DNA of 64,000 nucleotides from Opisthorchis felineus (Eukaryota; Platyhelminthes; Trematoda; Opisthorchiida; Opisthorchiidae). The notes below the pieces were generated by a model that saw only the letters and a list, made by a program, of their open reading frames with translations, searched no databases and was not told the DNA's origin. Positions 24,165 through 35,095 of the stretch are shown here, one piece after another (the stretch's first letter is position 1; every line of letters starts with the position of its first letter). The stretch covers positions 149,602-213,601 of the forward strand of contig SJOL01008870.1 of assembly GCA_004794785.1 (NCBI GenBank), given 5' to 3'. Made by a program: the position numbers and the translations under genes.

Positions 24165-27100
24165 CTATACTGCCTGCCAACGTCTAATTCAATACATTGT
24201 TTGCTGCCCATTTGCGACTACTGACCAAACTCAGGTAAAGTTCGTAGAATTCGGTTTCGCCATAATTATTACTGACCGTCCGTCGTTCATTAGACTACAC
24301 GTTACCTGTCAGATAGGACACCTGGATCGTGCGTTTAGGCTAATTAACCAATTCCTTGCCTTGAGATCATGGCCTTAGCACAAGATCGTACAGTGCCGCT
24401 CTGCGAAGGATGATCTTGATAATTAGGAGCAGTGGGTGGGGACGAACTTGATTGGTAAGTGGGTCACATACAGATTCACTTTAAAAGAATGAAGGACTTG
24501 TACGTCCTTGGTGAAGATCAATTAAGAGTTCTCCGTCGGAATGTTTTTGGACAAGATATTCTCTGTTGAACAGTGCGTGACAGGAAAGTGCGCTGCCGAT
24601 TTTATGTGCAGTTTCTTTATCATCAGAGCCGCTGGGATCACCTTTACCTGGTGCGTAGCTAACTAAAACTTTCATCTTAACCTCACCTGATTTTAAAAAT
24701 GGCAATGGTGTGTGAACTTTGCAAGGTTAAAATTGCACGAAATTCCCACTGGAGCTAAACTCTGTCATCATGAAGGTCAACATTTGTTTACCTATTCCGC
24801 ACCGTCCACTGCTACACGGCTGGGACTGGAAAGGCGATTAGTGAAGATGTTGCAGTTTCTAAAGTTCACCGAGTGAAGAAAGCAGAAAATTTGCTGCTGA
24901 TTCGGATTGGTAAGCAACTGGGTCATGCTAATGTTCACGAGAAATCTACAGAATCCGTTTAGGCGCAACACTTACTCCGTGAATTTATTAGCACCCACTG
25001 TAACTTACAGAAGTGCCTGAAGAAATGGAACAAATTCATGGGGAGCCTGTAATCTAAACTGCTGAATAGAGAACAAACAATGGCCAAAATATGATGCTTC
25101 TCGGACTAACGTCCTCAGTTTCCTGTCCTTTGTGAATAAAACGCAAATAGTTTGGCGGATTTCCGTCAGGAAACACAGGATGGATTGCCTGTAGTTTATT
25201 TGACTTTTGCAGCTCAGTCAGTGAGTTCATTCATTTCTTCCAGGTAGGTTAGCCCCATCTTATTGAGAAATCGTTAACAGGGTTATGAAGTACATACCTG
25301 TGTTTTGTATGGGAGACACTATTGGTAAAACGGAAGGCTAAATCTACGTTCATCTTGATACATCCGCGTCTAGTGTTTGGATGGGCCGTCAGATCCAACA
25401 GATGGATACATGGAGCTGAATCATGAAATCTAAACTGGCTCTCCATAGATGCATTATAAATTTGGATGTTTCGATTAGCTAGGTTTTAATTTGAATTGTT
25501 GGCAAAACGTTTTCCTTTGGACAAAAACTTCATTATTATTATATGATAACTCCTGTGTTAAACGTTCTGCGCATGTATTCACATCGTTTGGGAGTTTTCA
25601 ACGATGCGTTGTGAAAACCTTATTCAGCGACAAACCAATTCGCCCTTTCACACACACGCAAGGTTCTTAAGGCAAACAGCAACGTGGCAAAATTCGAAGA
25701 TCGTGTGTACCGAACAATCTCAAGACCTATCGGCTTCCAAGTCCATAGGTATACTAGCCCACACACGTACAGCACACCCTCCAAAAGTGCAGCTATGAAG
25801 GCACCTCGCCTGGTGATAAAACATTTGCAGCAAACCTGTCCAGATCATTGGACAGAAGACCAACGGCCTTCTCAGTAACACGAGCTACTGACATTCCGAT
25901 TTATAGCACATATATTTTTGCTCAGGAGGAATTGACAAGACCCTTTTTCTTCATTTAACCCTCCGGCAAACTTAGTCCGTCACAAAAGGTGGCTGAGTTC
26001 TACCAAGTCATCAATAACCTCAAACATTTTTAGTATCTTGAACCTTACTTCATTCATATTTACAAAAATAACAGGCATGGTACTCGACCCAACTTGAAAA
26101 TACCACATCCGCTGTTGCTACTCACGAATACCCGTTTCAAGTGCACAAAATGAACGAATTCTCACTGGCAGCGGTACCGTCAGATTCGCATGTCCATTGA
26201 TGGTTTTGTGGAGTTCGCATACATAATGTGCCATGTGACAAATTATCCGCGCTATCTGTAGGTTTCAGTCCGAGTTGTAAGTCATTTGCAGGACTATCAC
26301 CGCGTCCCCTGTGGTTACGTAACATTTGAGTTTGCTTGCCTTTTCAGAACCGATTTAATCCTTTAAATTTGTTTTTAAACCCAGCTAGGCATTTCGTTGG
26401 CGCACGTGACGGTTGTTATATGCTTGTCAGAGAGTTAGTTGATTCACCATTTCATATCTCTGGTTTGGGCTGCCGCGTTGTCCGCTTGTTGTAACTGTTG
26501 ACTCGTATGTCTTCTGTATGCCTTGTATTGCATTTAACTGAGTGCTACTGCAGTTCATCTTATTCTGTCTGGTTTTATCTGACAGATTTCTTTTTATTTT
26601 TGGGTTCCATGCGTGCATTTACAAGTGACGCATCTCCGTTCTCTGCACATTCCGGTATGTTGAGCCTACAACGACCCAAGAGATGAGTCTCTGTCGCCAT
26701 CATTGTTTAGTGCAAGCCAAAATATCGCTTACACTAGCTAGTCATATGTGTTTTGGCTGCGTCCCATGATTAGTTCCAACCACGCTATGGGTTTCAAAGC
26801 TTCAACTGCACCCACTTACATTGGCAATTAGGGAGTATCATTTGGGCAGGCTAATAACTTTAGCATTGCCTTCTCCCGTTTTGGTCATATTTCCTCGGGC
26901 ATAGACCGAGTACAGGATGTTTAGCTGGATAAAAATACAGCTCACCGCAAACCGGATGTGGCGCCACTCAATGGTGCGGGTGTTTAACACTGTAGTTCAA
27001 TGTGACAGGCCAAACCGGAAACATATATTAGCCCATGCATATGAAATGCCCAAACCGACGGCCTCACAGGCGTCCTAAACAGATTTGGTGTGGCATGGTT

Positions 27101-27250
27101 TCAACCATATTTCATTAAAAGCAGTAGGAACGAGGTACGAATGGCTGCATTATGCCCTGGTTGCACACTGTTGCTGGCACACCAAAGCTCTTCTACAATG
27201 AATAGTAGAAAATGTTTGAAGTGGACGTTTTCTTCACCCAATACTACTAC
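24165..27250. other. no recognisable feature
   Basis: Short frames on both strands only. The minus-strand frame at 26137-26325 has an even amino acid mix but no recognisable family. Confidence 0.4.
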
Positions 27251-27284
27251 TACTTATAAGGTTGTTGAAAACTCTTCGACACTC
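27251..27284 (-). mobile_element. fragment of the Penelope-type hammerhead repeat
   Basis: AAGGTTGTTGAAAACTCTTCGACA matches with one mismatch the block just downstream of the ribozyme in the copies at 29.4 and 34.9 kb, in minus orientation. The ribozyme core itself is missing, so the copy is broken within a few bases of where the core would be. Confidence 0.6.
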
Positions 27285-29204
27285 ATTTGAAGAAAGCACC
27301 GAGATGAGATTTGGCTGGGGTACGGCTAAGTAGCTTGCGTACACCAACTTAATTTGCAGACAAGCGTTAGTTTCAACTGATGCAGAACCAACCTTTTGTG
27401 AGATAGATTGACACACATGTGTCAGACTGAGAAAAACAAAAAATTACCAGCGAGGACTGCAGTGAACCAATTAGTATTTTTAAATTTAGATTGCACCTAC
27501 GATGTGTTTAAATAATCTTAAACAAATATTTTCTGTTATTATTGTAATGCAAGTTTAAATTCCAATCTAACGCAGAGGAAATAACTTAAGTTTGTATGCT
27601 TCGCCAACCCGACTAATTTAGTCTGTTTTACCCGAAGTTCGCATTAGGCGTTTTAATCTTGGAATGTTTTACTGTGAACAAGTGAACAATATTTTGTCTG
27701 GTCCTAATGGACGTCTACGGAAGTGTCCGCAAAGCAACCCTTCCTTAGTGCAATATTCAAGTGATTTAGATCTAGCAAAAGAACGCCATCGTCAGTGATT
27801 GGTCCTACCCAGATAGCATTTTGACAGTCAGTCAAGAAAGTTTGCGCTTGTATTGCTAGAGGCGCGCAAGGAGTGACTGATTCTAGCCATTGTTTTCATA
27901 TACCAGGGAAAAGATGGGCAGACATGTAATAGGCTCAACATTTTACACGGTTACCACATACGTCAAATTTTTGAGGTAGGCTGTAAATCAGCTTGGTTAA
28001 AATCTTCTGGGTCTATGCAAACAACAGACATCTAGTTAAAACGAAACGTCTTTGCAACGAGACTATTCTGGAGGTATATGCGAACGCAAGTATTTTATAA
28101 ACTGAACTGCCAGACATGTACTTGGGGAAGCGAGTGCCTCACCCAAGTAAGTCGTTATTTTCATCTCAGGTCAGGCTAACAAGGAGTGCTAGTCTATGAA
28201 TCAATCAGGCTGGCTGAGGAACACACTTTCTGAAATAAGGACACTACGAAATCAGCGTCGTGTGATGTCTAACTTCGGGCGCGCACAAATTCCGCTCAAA
28301 TGAATCCCCAAGGTTGGCGTTGCATCCGATCTTGGAACATTGGTAGTTCAGAAGTGTTTTTGAGTATTACGCTCGTGGCGTTCCCGAAAGTGGATTTTTC
28401 ATTAGTCTTCCACTTGTTACGACATTATTTCGTCCGATAACTGAAATTAATACAAACGACAAAGTCAGTGGCCCGTTCATGATAATCGTTTAGTGCCACT
28501 CAGACAAGTTGCTACACTGAACCATAGGTATACGGGCCTATCAGATCAAGATTTTGTGCTCAGTCGGACGTGTTGGTCAAGCGGCAAGAACGTGGTCAGG
28601 CTAATGCAATAACTTCTATTAGCTTGTTTACTGAAAGCCAAAAATAGAAGAACATCTGGAAAACTTGAAGGTCTCAACACACACCGCTGACTTGAAGACT
28701 GCCTTTCGTTTGATTCGTCAGATGATTTTAACTGCCATGAAGTCCCAGACACCAGCTTTTAGGCATGGAAACGGCCATTGCAATCTACCTTTGTGGCCCA
28801 GACTTACTTGGACGTAAAGTACCTATCCGAACTTTACTATTTCACTGGTCCAATAAACAGTTTGAAACTACGTACTTCACGGACCGTTTGGCAGTCAATC
28901 GGCGAGTAATTTCTGTAACGCGCGCTCTATGAAAATTTCTTGGCATTTCTGAATCTATTCCTGCGTCTTATAAATCTACACGTCAAAGTTTTGCACTAAA
29001 TCTACCCATGTGTATAACAGAGGAACCTGAGACATAACATCACGGAATGAATTCACGACGGCATATGTTCAGACTTCTCACAGATAACTGGGCATTTCCG
29101 TTCGTCTAAGAATGTGGGAGAGACCACAGGAAATATCACTCGACATCTCAGTGACTGTATAGACTCATCTAACTGCCCATGTTTATCATTGCTGTACATA
29201 AGGA
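27285..29204. other. no recognisable feature
   Basis: No gene, tRNA-like box or repeat match was found in this stretch. Confidence 0.4.
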
Positions 29205-29402
29205 CAAATTAGTGAAATACACTCATTTGCAAATCAATTTAGTTTTCACGGGAGACTCAAGTGAGTCTCTCGTTTATGATGTTCTTCAACTGAATGTGCT
29301 GCACTCAGGCCGCCTCATGTTTCAGTTGGTACGATATTCGAGATATCGCAGTATATTTTCATGAAGGAAACTACTCACAAGGTTGCTGAAAACTCTTCGA
29401 CA

Positions 29403-29445
29403 GCCCACGACCGGTTTCGCCCTTCTTGGGGCTCATCAAGTGGGC
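29403..29445 (-). ncRNA. hammerhead ribozyme, core mutated (C3 to U)
   Basis: On the minus strand stem I is perfect (GCCCAC with GTGGGC, six pairs). Stem II is GCCC/GGGC, GAAA is intact, and ACCGGTC carries the GTC cleavage site. The first core base is changed: TTGATGA (29433-29439) in place of CTGATGA. C3 pairs with the catalytic G8, so this copy is probably inactive or very slow unless it partners with another RNA. Confidence 0.75.
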
Positions 29446-29678
29446 GTAGTTTCCGAGTTTCCGTCAACGTTATGTTCTACTTGAACCCAAATTGGACTGT
29501 ACCAACTGAAACATGAGGCGACCTTTGTGCAGCGCATTCATTTGAAGAACATCATAGACAAGAGATTCACTTGAGTATACCGTGAAAACCAAATCGATTT
29601 GAAAATGAGTGTATTTGTCGAAATGAGTCCAATTTGGGTTCAAGTAAAACATTAGGTTGACCGAGACTCGAGGGCTGC

Positions 29679-29721
29679 GCCTATCTGATGAGCCCCAAGA
29701 AGGGCGAAACCGGTCGTGGGT
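29679..29721 (+). ncRNA. hammerhead ribozyme with complete core, dimer type
   Basis: All core parts are present in order. They are CTGATGA (29685-29691), stem II GCCC (29692-29695) with GGGC (29702-29705) closing a six-base loop, GAAA (29706-29709), and GTC with predicted cleavage after C29715. Stem I pairs 29679-29684 with 29716-29721 (three Watson-Crick and three G-T pairs). Stem III is only the self-complementary ACCGGT (29709-29714), which leaves no loop within one molecule but pairs with the same bases of a second copy. Hammerheads with such minimal stem III are known from Penelope-like elements and cleave as dimers. A weaker one-molecule reading exists (ACC with GGT at 29719-29721, cleavage after 29722), but it would leave stem I unpaired. 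Activity is not proven. Confidence 0.8.
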
Positions 29722-29765
29722 TGTCGAAGAGTTTTCAGCAACCCTGTGAGTAGTTTCCTTTACGA

Positions 29766-32573
29766 AAACAAATTAGTCACTTCGTTGGTTGTAATTTGAG
29801 TGAAAATAAGTGAGAAAAGTTCACAGTTGTCTAGATGAAGGTTAGAAAATAAGTTTTACCATGTTGTGCCGATATCTAATGGTCAGGGAAAAGGAGATGC
29901 GTCCTAGAGCATTCAGTCCAGACGGAAAAGCACACTCCATCTATCCATCTTGGAAGTTGATTAGCCCCACGCTGCTGATATGCGGAAAGTATCACTACCT
30001 CGCTACAGACTTCTTCCCACGAGGAAGCGCACTGTCTAGCAGACACTTCGGAATGCCCTGGAAGTCCTTCCTCAGGGAGAAGAGCGCTTTATTATTATTG
30101 TGGCAAACACATGGACTTAAGTGGATGCCTGTGAATTGCGTAACTCTGCGCCAAATGCAGTAATAGATTTCCTCAAGATTTTTTTTAAAATATACGAGGA
30201 TCAACTAACTGCACTAAGCACGCTAATTTGCAACGTTTTTGAGTTAAAAAGTCATCGGTATGCATAGGTGTTGTCCTGTGCGGACGCTGCGTTCTGCACC
30301 TTGATGCACCAGTACCGATGACTCCTTGTGATGCTGATATAAACGCTTCTGGTACGCAACAAAGTAGACCCGGGAAAATGATATTACATCCTCAATGGAT
30401 TCCATTAATTGCTGTTTAACAAATCCGGTGGCTTATTTTATTCGTTTACACCTAAGGAACATACACATCTGAATACGACATAACCATCTGAAGATGGAGG
30501 AAAGTATTTTCTTGCCATGTTCATCAAAGTGTGTAAAGTAGGATGGGAGCTACGACAACACTAACTTCTCAGAGTACTGAAAAGTCTAGCTTCTCAAGAA
30601 ATTCCTGAAAGCTGCTGCCTTTTGGTTTCCCATCTCTGCACGTTCAATATAGGGTTAAAAACGCACAGCAAGTCTAGCTTTGAATCATACTTTAGGGTCG
30701 TTCTGACTGTAGTTGGTCAGTGGTTACGAGAATGAGCTTAAGGATGCTAAACTTTCTCGTAATATATTAAGATAAATAGATGGATAGGTAGATATATTGA
30801 GAATGGATAAATAACTCTTGTCATATAGACAGTGTTTATAAAAGACTAGTCCTCTGAAGCACGCGCCCATTGTAACACTCCCTAATGACACTCTCTTTAG
30901 AACCTACACAGATGTCGAGGTATTCGTCGTCCTGTTAAAACTAGCCTTTAAAGTTCCTGGTTCCGTGTCCTAGGTTTCCGTGTGGAGTATTGAAAAACGT
31001 TTATGCTAAATGATTTACACGAAGTGTGCGCATTCATCGTTGGTGACGATCTCTACTCTGGAAGAGTTGCCACAAAACTTCGAGCATATTCACATTACAG
31101 TATGCAGCAAGTCCGCTAACATTCGTTAAAGACCAGAAGATAGTAAGCCGCAAGCGTGCCTTTAGTAGATCAAGTTAAGAATAGAAGGGGGCCATTGTGA
31201 ATTTTTTTTTGAGCTCATTCCCACTGCAGAAACTTGAGTCAATAAAGGAATACCATATGACTGGGAAAAATTCCACTCATTCCCACCCAAAACCATGTTT
31301 AGATGGTTCCTTTCTAGCAAGGCACGTGCTACGGTAACTTTTCCTGGCGTTTTTTCATGAGAAAGATCACGTAAAAATCCAAAGTATTTGGACAGGTTGC
31401 AAGACAGTGACCTAAAACTTACCGGACAAGCACTCTTCCAAGGTTTGTAGTTCACCCAGAGCAGACTACATATCGAGTTTACGCCTGTTGGTACTCATCA
31501 GCCGTCCATATACTTAGCCCTGCATGGATATCCGATATGTGAGAAAGCATGTTCTTCCTAAGTCTCTTACACACACTGAACGAAATTGGGTCACTTCGAC
31601 TTGTGTAGTGTGACAGGTTTACCTGATGCCCATTATCTTCCGCGTTTTGTATGCACAGCGCAAAATATTCACGCCAGGGTAGCAGAAGAACTCTTCAAAC
31701 GAGAGTGATATGACTTTCTACCCTTCGGTAGTTGCAAAAGCACAGCATTCTCATCAGTCTCAACAAGCAAGAGGCACTGGCACGCCCATTAGTGTAGCCA
31801 AACATAAAAAAGATTCATCGTGTATACGGCCATAAAACCGATTAGTCAGCTGTTAAAAATGTATGAGATACTGACGGATAACTAGCTGGTAGATTTGCCC
31901 ATATCGAAGTGTGCACAGTGCGCCTCAATGCGAGCTAATCCCGATGAGCATTCATTTTACTCGCACTACGAAAGCTACCTATACAATTGGTTTGTAACTG
32001 GATTAGTCACTAACATGTCACTCACCAGCATTACACTGACATGATTTGATTATCGAACATGGGTTGAACTTGCTGACATTAGTCGACATGTTCATGCGGG
32101 TGCGCACTTCAGTGCTAAAGAACTTACTCGAGGAATGCAAGTAGTCTTTCTTATCCGAGAGAATGTAACAAAAAAGCGTATAACTGCCCCATCATGTTTG
32201 GCTGTCTGTGTGTAATCGGGTTTTTTCTTGAGCAAAAAAAAACAAATCTGATCCCAATTTTAGAAGCATGACGAGCTCTGGTAAATAAAATATTAATAGA
32301 GATTACCATTTCTCATTGTTCTTGACAGACCTCAAGAAAGGATGCAGTAAATAGGAACTCACTTTCACAACGATAGTCGCTGGTATTGACCCAAAGATAA
32401 AGATTGCTCTAACAGCCTGAGAAACATTCTAGTGCGTATCATTTCACTTTAAATTCTATTACCACGTCCACGCACATCAAACAAATGCTGAGCGATTGCT
32501 GTACAGGGAATATTGGCAGTCTATGAGTTTTTCGTTTTCAGTTTTTGCAGGTTACGAATACCATAAGTTCAAC
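29766..32573. other. no recognisable gene
   Basis: A 100-codon plus-strand frame at 29861-30163 has no recognisable domain; it runs through a TTATTATTATTG block near 30090-30103 that resembles the tail of the SINE at 32574-32755, so it may be part of an unknown retroposon. A GATA-like simple repeat lies at 30769-30812. Confidence 0.4.
30769..30812 (+). repeat. degenerate GATA-type simple repeat
   Basis: Imperfect run of AGAT/GGAT units ending in GGATAA. Too broken to count exact copies. Confidence 0.55.
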
Positions 32574-32755
32574 AGAGCTCAGCAGTCACGACGCGAACTT
32601 ACTGACCGGAAGGTTCATGTTTCCAACCCGACCCCGGCATATCGTCTACTCCCGCCTACCCTAAGGCAACCTGGCAATCATCGAGCTTCCTTCGGATAGC
32701 ATGGCAGCTAGGTACCAAAAAGGTGCTACAGTTGAACAAATGCTTATTATTATTG
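32574..32755 (+). mobile_element. tRNA-derived SINE (family 1), diverged copy
   Basis: Matches the SINE at 23962-24164 along its length: AGCTCAG, GCGAACTTA, CCGGAAGGT, GGCAACCTGGCA, GAGCTTCCTTCGG, GGCAGCTAGGTACC, GGTGCTACAG. The A box region is altered and the B box reads TTTCCAACCC in place of GGTTCGAATCC, so promoter function is likely lost. It ends in TTATTATTATT. Confidence 0.82.
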
Positions 32756-34883
32756 CCACACATAACACACAACATGAGAATTTGCAATTTTTTATCGAAA
32801 CATAGATAAAAAACACATGAGAAGTGTAAATGTGACCCTCCAATATCAGTAAACCCGGAAAGACAACCAAAGTGAATCATCCCACGTCATTCTCAAGCGC
32901 CGTATGACTGCTCACGTAAGAATCCACGTAAGAACCAACTGCAGCTAGTCCAGATCTCCAGGTTGTCCTGAACTCAATCTTAGAAACCAGTCACCAGGCA
33001 ATGCAGGCAATTAACTGACTGAAGGACTGCTTCTCGTGTATTCTAAATCAAAGGAACACTTTCCGAAGGTCAGTACATATGGAGTTTGTTTTTAGACACG
33101 TAGTGGTAACAACGATGATTGCAGCCCCGTTAGTTTTGAGATGGTTATTGTGTTAAGTACACCCAGTCCATGGGTGAACAAATCCATCACTTTATTTTTT
33201 GTGTGATGATGCTATGTTCTATCCAGCTATCATTTTCGCTGTTTTTACAAGAATGGTGTTCCAGCCGTTTTTCTTAAATTTCAGGGGTAACACGTTATTT
33301 GGACTGTCCATTTTCCTCGGATGACACGGCTGCAATCGATTTCAGGATCTGTCTTCTGCATGCTTTATCGCGGCATATTACGTAGATTACTTTAGATTTC
33401 GTTCAGACTTCTGTGTTCCCAGAACAAAAGAAATCACCCTCATATTTGCTTTAGGCAGACTTCAGTTCTCACTTCATGGTTTTGAGTAGTCATTTTTTCT
33501 GACACAGGAAAATCGTCTGAAAAATAAACAAAAATCATTCGCTCAAACAGCTGATTACAGCTGGTGGTCTGTATGGCAGCTTAGCACAAACATCGGCCGA
33601 AGCCAGAATAATGTCATGTCGCCAATCAGGAAAGTACTGCTTCTGTTAAACCGTACACGAACATGCGAGGACGTCCTAAACACTATAGCTTCTTTCTTGC
33701 TTGTATTTGACGACATCCAAGTGGATATGTACGGGCAAATAAACATGCACAAGCACATCTGTATATACGTATGTTAATACAAACGCACACGGCTGTGTAC
33801 CCCATTGCACTACAACACGCCCATTCGTCTGTGCACACCAGCGCCTTTGCACCCTGTTGCCCTGAATCGATTTGCGTTGGTCGATACGGCAAACTGTCCA
33901 GTTTCCCCGAAACACATATTTAGTCGAAGTGAAACATCAGTCAGGTTGGTTTGCCGACCACGCATTTCAATGTGCCCACATGCTTGAAACAAATCACAGT
34001 TTATTCTTACCGCATTGCACGTGCACGCAATCGGTTGATCCTCACCCGTGATCTGAACACAATCATTCATTCAAAACCCACAAATGTTAGGAACCATGGG
34101 AACGTCTCAAGTCACAATAGTGGATAACGCCTCTTGTGCACCGACCGTGTGACGGCATTGATGTATCCTTTTCCGCATACCCGAATCTACCCAATCTGAC
34201 GGTAAAACAAGAGCAAAACTTTCATCTTTCGCACTTTATCAGCACCAGCGATTTTTTCTTTCGGTGCACCTGAACAACAATGCCGCGCAGATCATTGTCC
34301 TACAGAAACACCGGGTAGTGAGATAACCGCCCCAGAGGAGTCATGTCGAGCTATCGTAATACAAGTGTCAGAACACGTGATGTAAGTTTCATATTTATTG
34401 GTGTGCCCGGTTAGTTCCATCAGTATCTATTCCTTGTCTAGATTGATGTGCTGTCAAGGAGGGAATAAGTGGCAGTATAACAATGCACACAACCTCTTTG
34501 ACAGACACCGGATCGATAATTCGCCAGGTTAATAGAAAAAGATAAAGTGAAGCGAAGCGAAGCGAAGATTACACTCAAGTTCACAGAGTTTATTTGGATC
34601 TATGTAAAATCAGCACAGAAGAGACTAGCTCGTGATTAGTTAAGGGGAGCTTTGGAAAGGCACCGATAGCACGGAAAGATGATAGTTTTCAATTTGAAAT
34701 ACCACTCTCTCGCGAGTTGAGTGAATTTAACACCCAAAAATAACAGAGGAAAACTTTGTGGCAAAATTCCCCCGGAAAGAAGTTTTGTGTAATTAGATTT
34801 CTAGTAAGGGGGTATAAAAATGGAGTGATGAGCTGGAAAGTGATGAGTCAATAAAGTATTATGCATGACGTGATACGCCACTC
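32756..34883. other. no recognisable gene
   Basis: The minus strand is open in all three frames around 33680-33915, and an 86-codon minus frame at 33810-34070 is cysteine-containing but fits no family I know. A short GAAGC repeat is listed separately. Confidence 0.4.
34549..34568 (+). repeat. GAAGC pentanucleotide repeat
   Basis: Three perfect GAAGC units and a fourth ending GAAGA. A small microsatellite, the clearest perfect one apart from homopolymers. Confidence 0.85.
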
Positions 34884-35095
34884 ATAAGGTTGCTGGAAAC
34901 TCTTCGACAGACCCCGACCAGCTTCGTCCTTCTTGAGGCTCATCAGGTAGGCGCAGTCCCTGAGTTTCCGTCAACCTTATGTTCTACTTGAACCCATATT
35001 GGACAAATTTCGACAAATGCACTCAGTTGACAATCGCTTTGGTTTTGACGGGTGACTCTCCTGGAACCCAGCTGAATCTATAGTTTATGATATTA
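34884..35095 (-). mobile_element. Penelope-type hammerhead repeat, A-B order, decayed core
   Basis: On the minus strand the A half (about 34990-35095) is followed by the B half with the ribozyme region (34907-34952). CTGATGA is intact (34940-34946). Stem II is damaged (GCCT against GGAC), GAAA has become GAAG, and the cleavage block reads GCTGGTC. The flanks CTTCGAC and TTTCCGTCAACCTTATGTTC are close to the family consensus. The A half carries an extra TTCAGCTGGGTTCCAGG block also seen in the 55.7 kb copy, which suggests a subfamily. Confidence 0.8.

Larger units (their letters stand above)
29205..29765. mobile_element. inverted pair of Penelope-type hammerhead repeats
   Basis: Two copies of one repeat lie back to back. 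I call its halves A (GTACCAACTG ... GAGTGTATTT, about 120 bases) and B (TCCAATTTGGG ... ribozyme ... GTTTCCTT ... CGAATATC, about 170 bases). The left copy is on the minus strand and reads B then A. The right copy is on the plus strand and reads A then B, ending near 29765. The reversed order of halves means the source was a tandem or circular unit of about 300 bases. Each copy has one hammerhead core, listed separately. Short open frames at 29179-29364 and 29470-29652 are the A half read in opposite directions, not genes. Knowledge of the family: such hammerheads are found in the terminal repeats of Penelope-like elements. No Penelope RT or GIY-YIG domain is seen here, so this is either a solo terminal repeat or a non-autonomous relative. 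Confidence 0.82.

Noticed and set aside
29179..29652. Similar small proteins encoded in opposite directions
   Set aside because: Their similarity is explained by the inverted copies of the A half of the hammerhead repeat.
31680..31770. ACTCTTC and CTCATCAG near each other as another Penelope-type ribozyme copy
   Set aside because: The spacing is about 25 bases too long and no GAAA/ACCGGTC equivalent lies between them.
33676..34070. Cysteine-containing minus-strand frame as a secreted peptide or exon
   Set aside because: No signal peptide, no regular cysteine spacing, and all three minus frames are open in part of this stretch.
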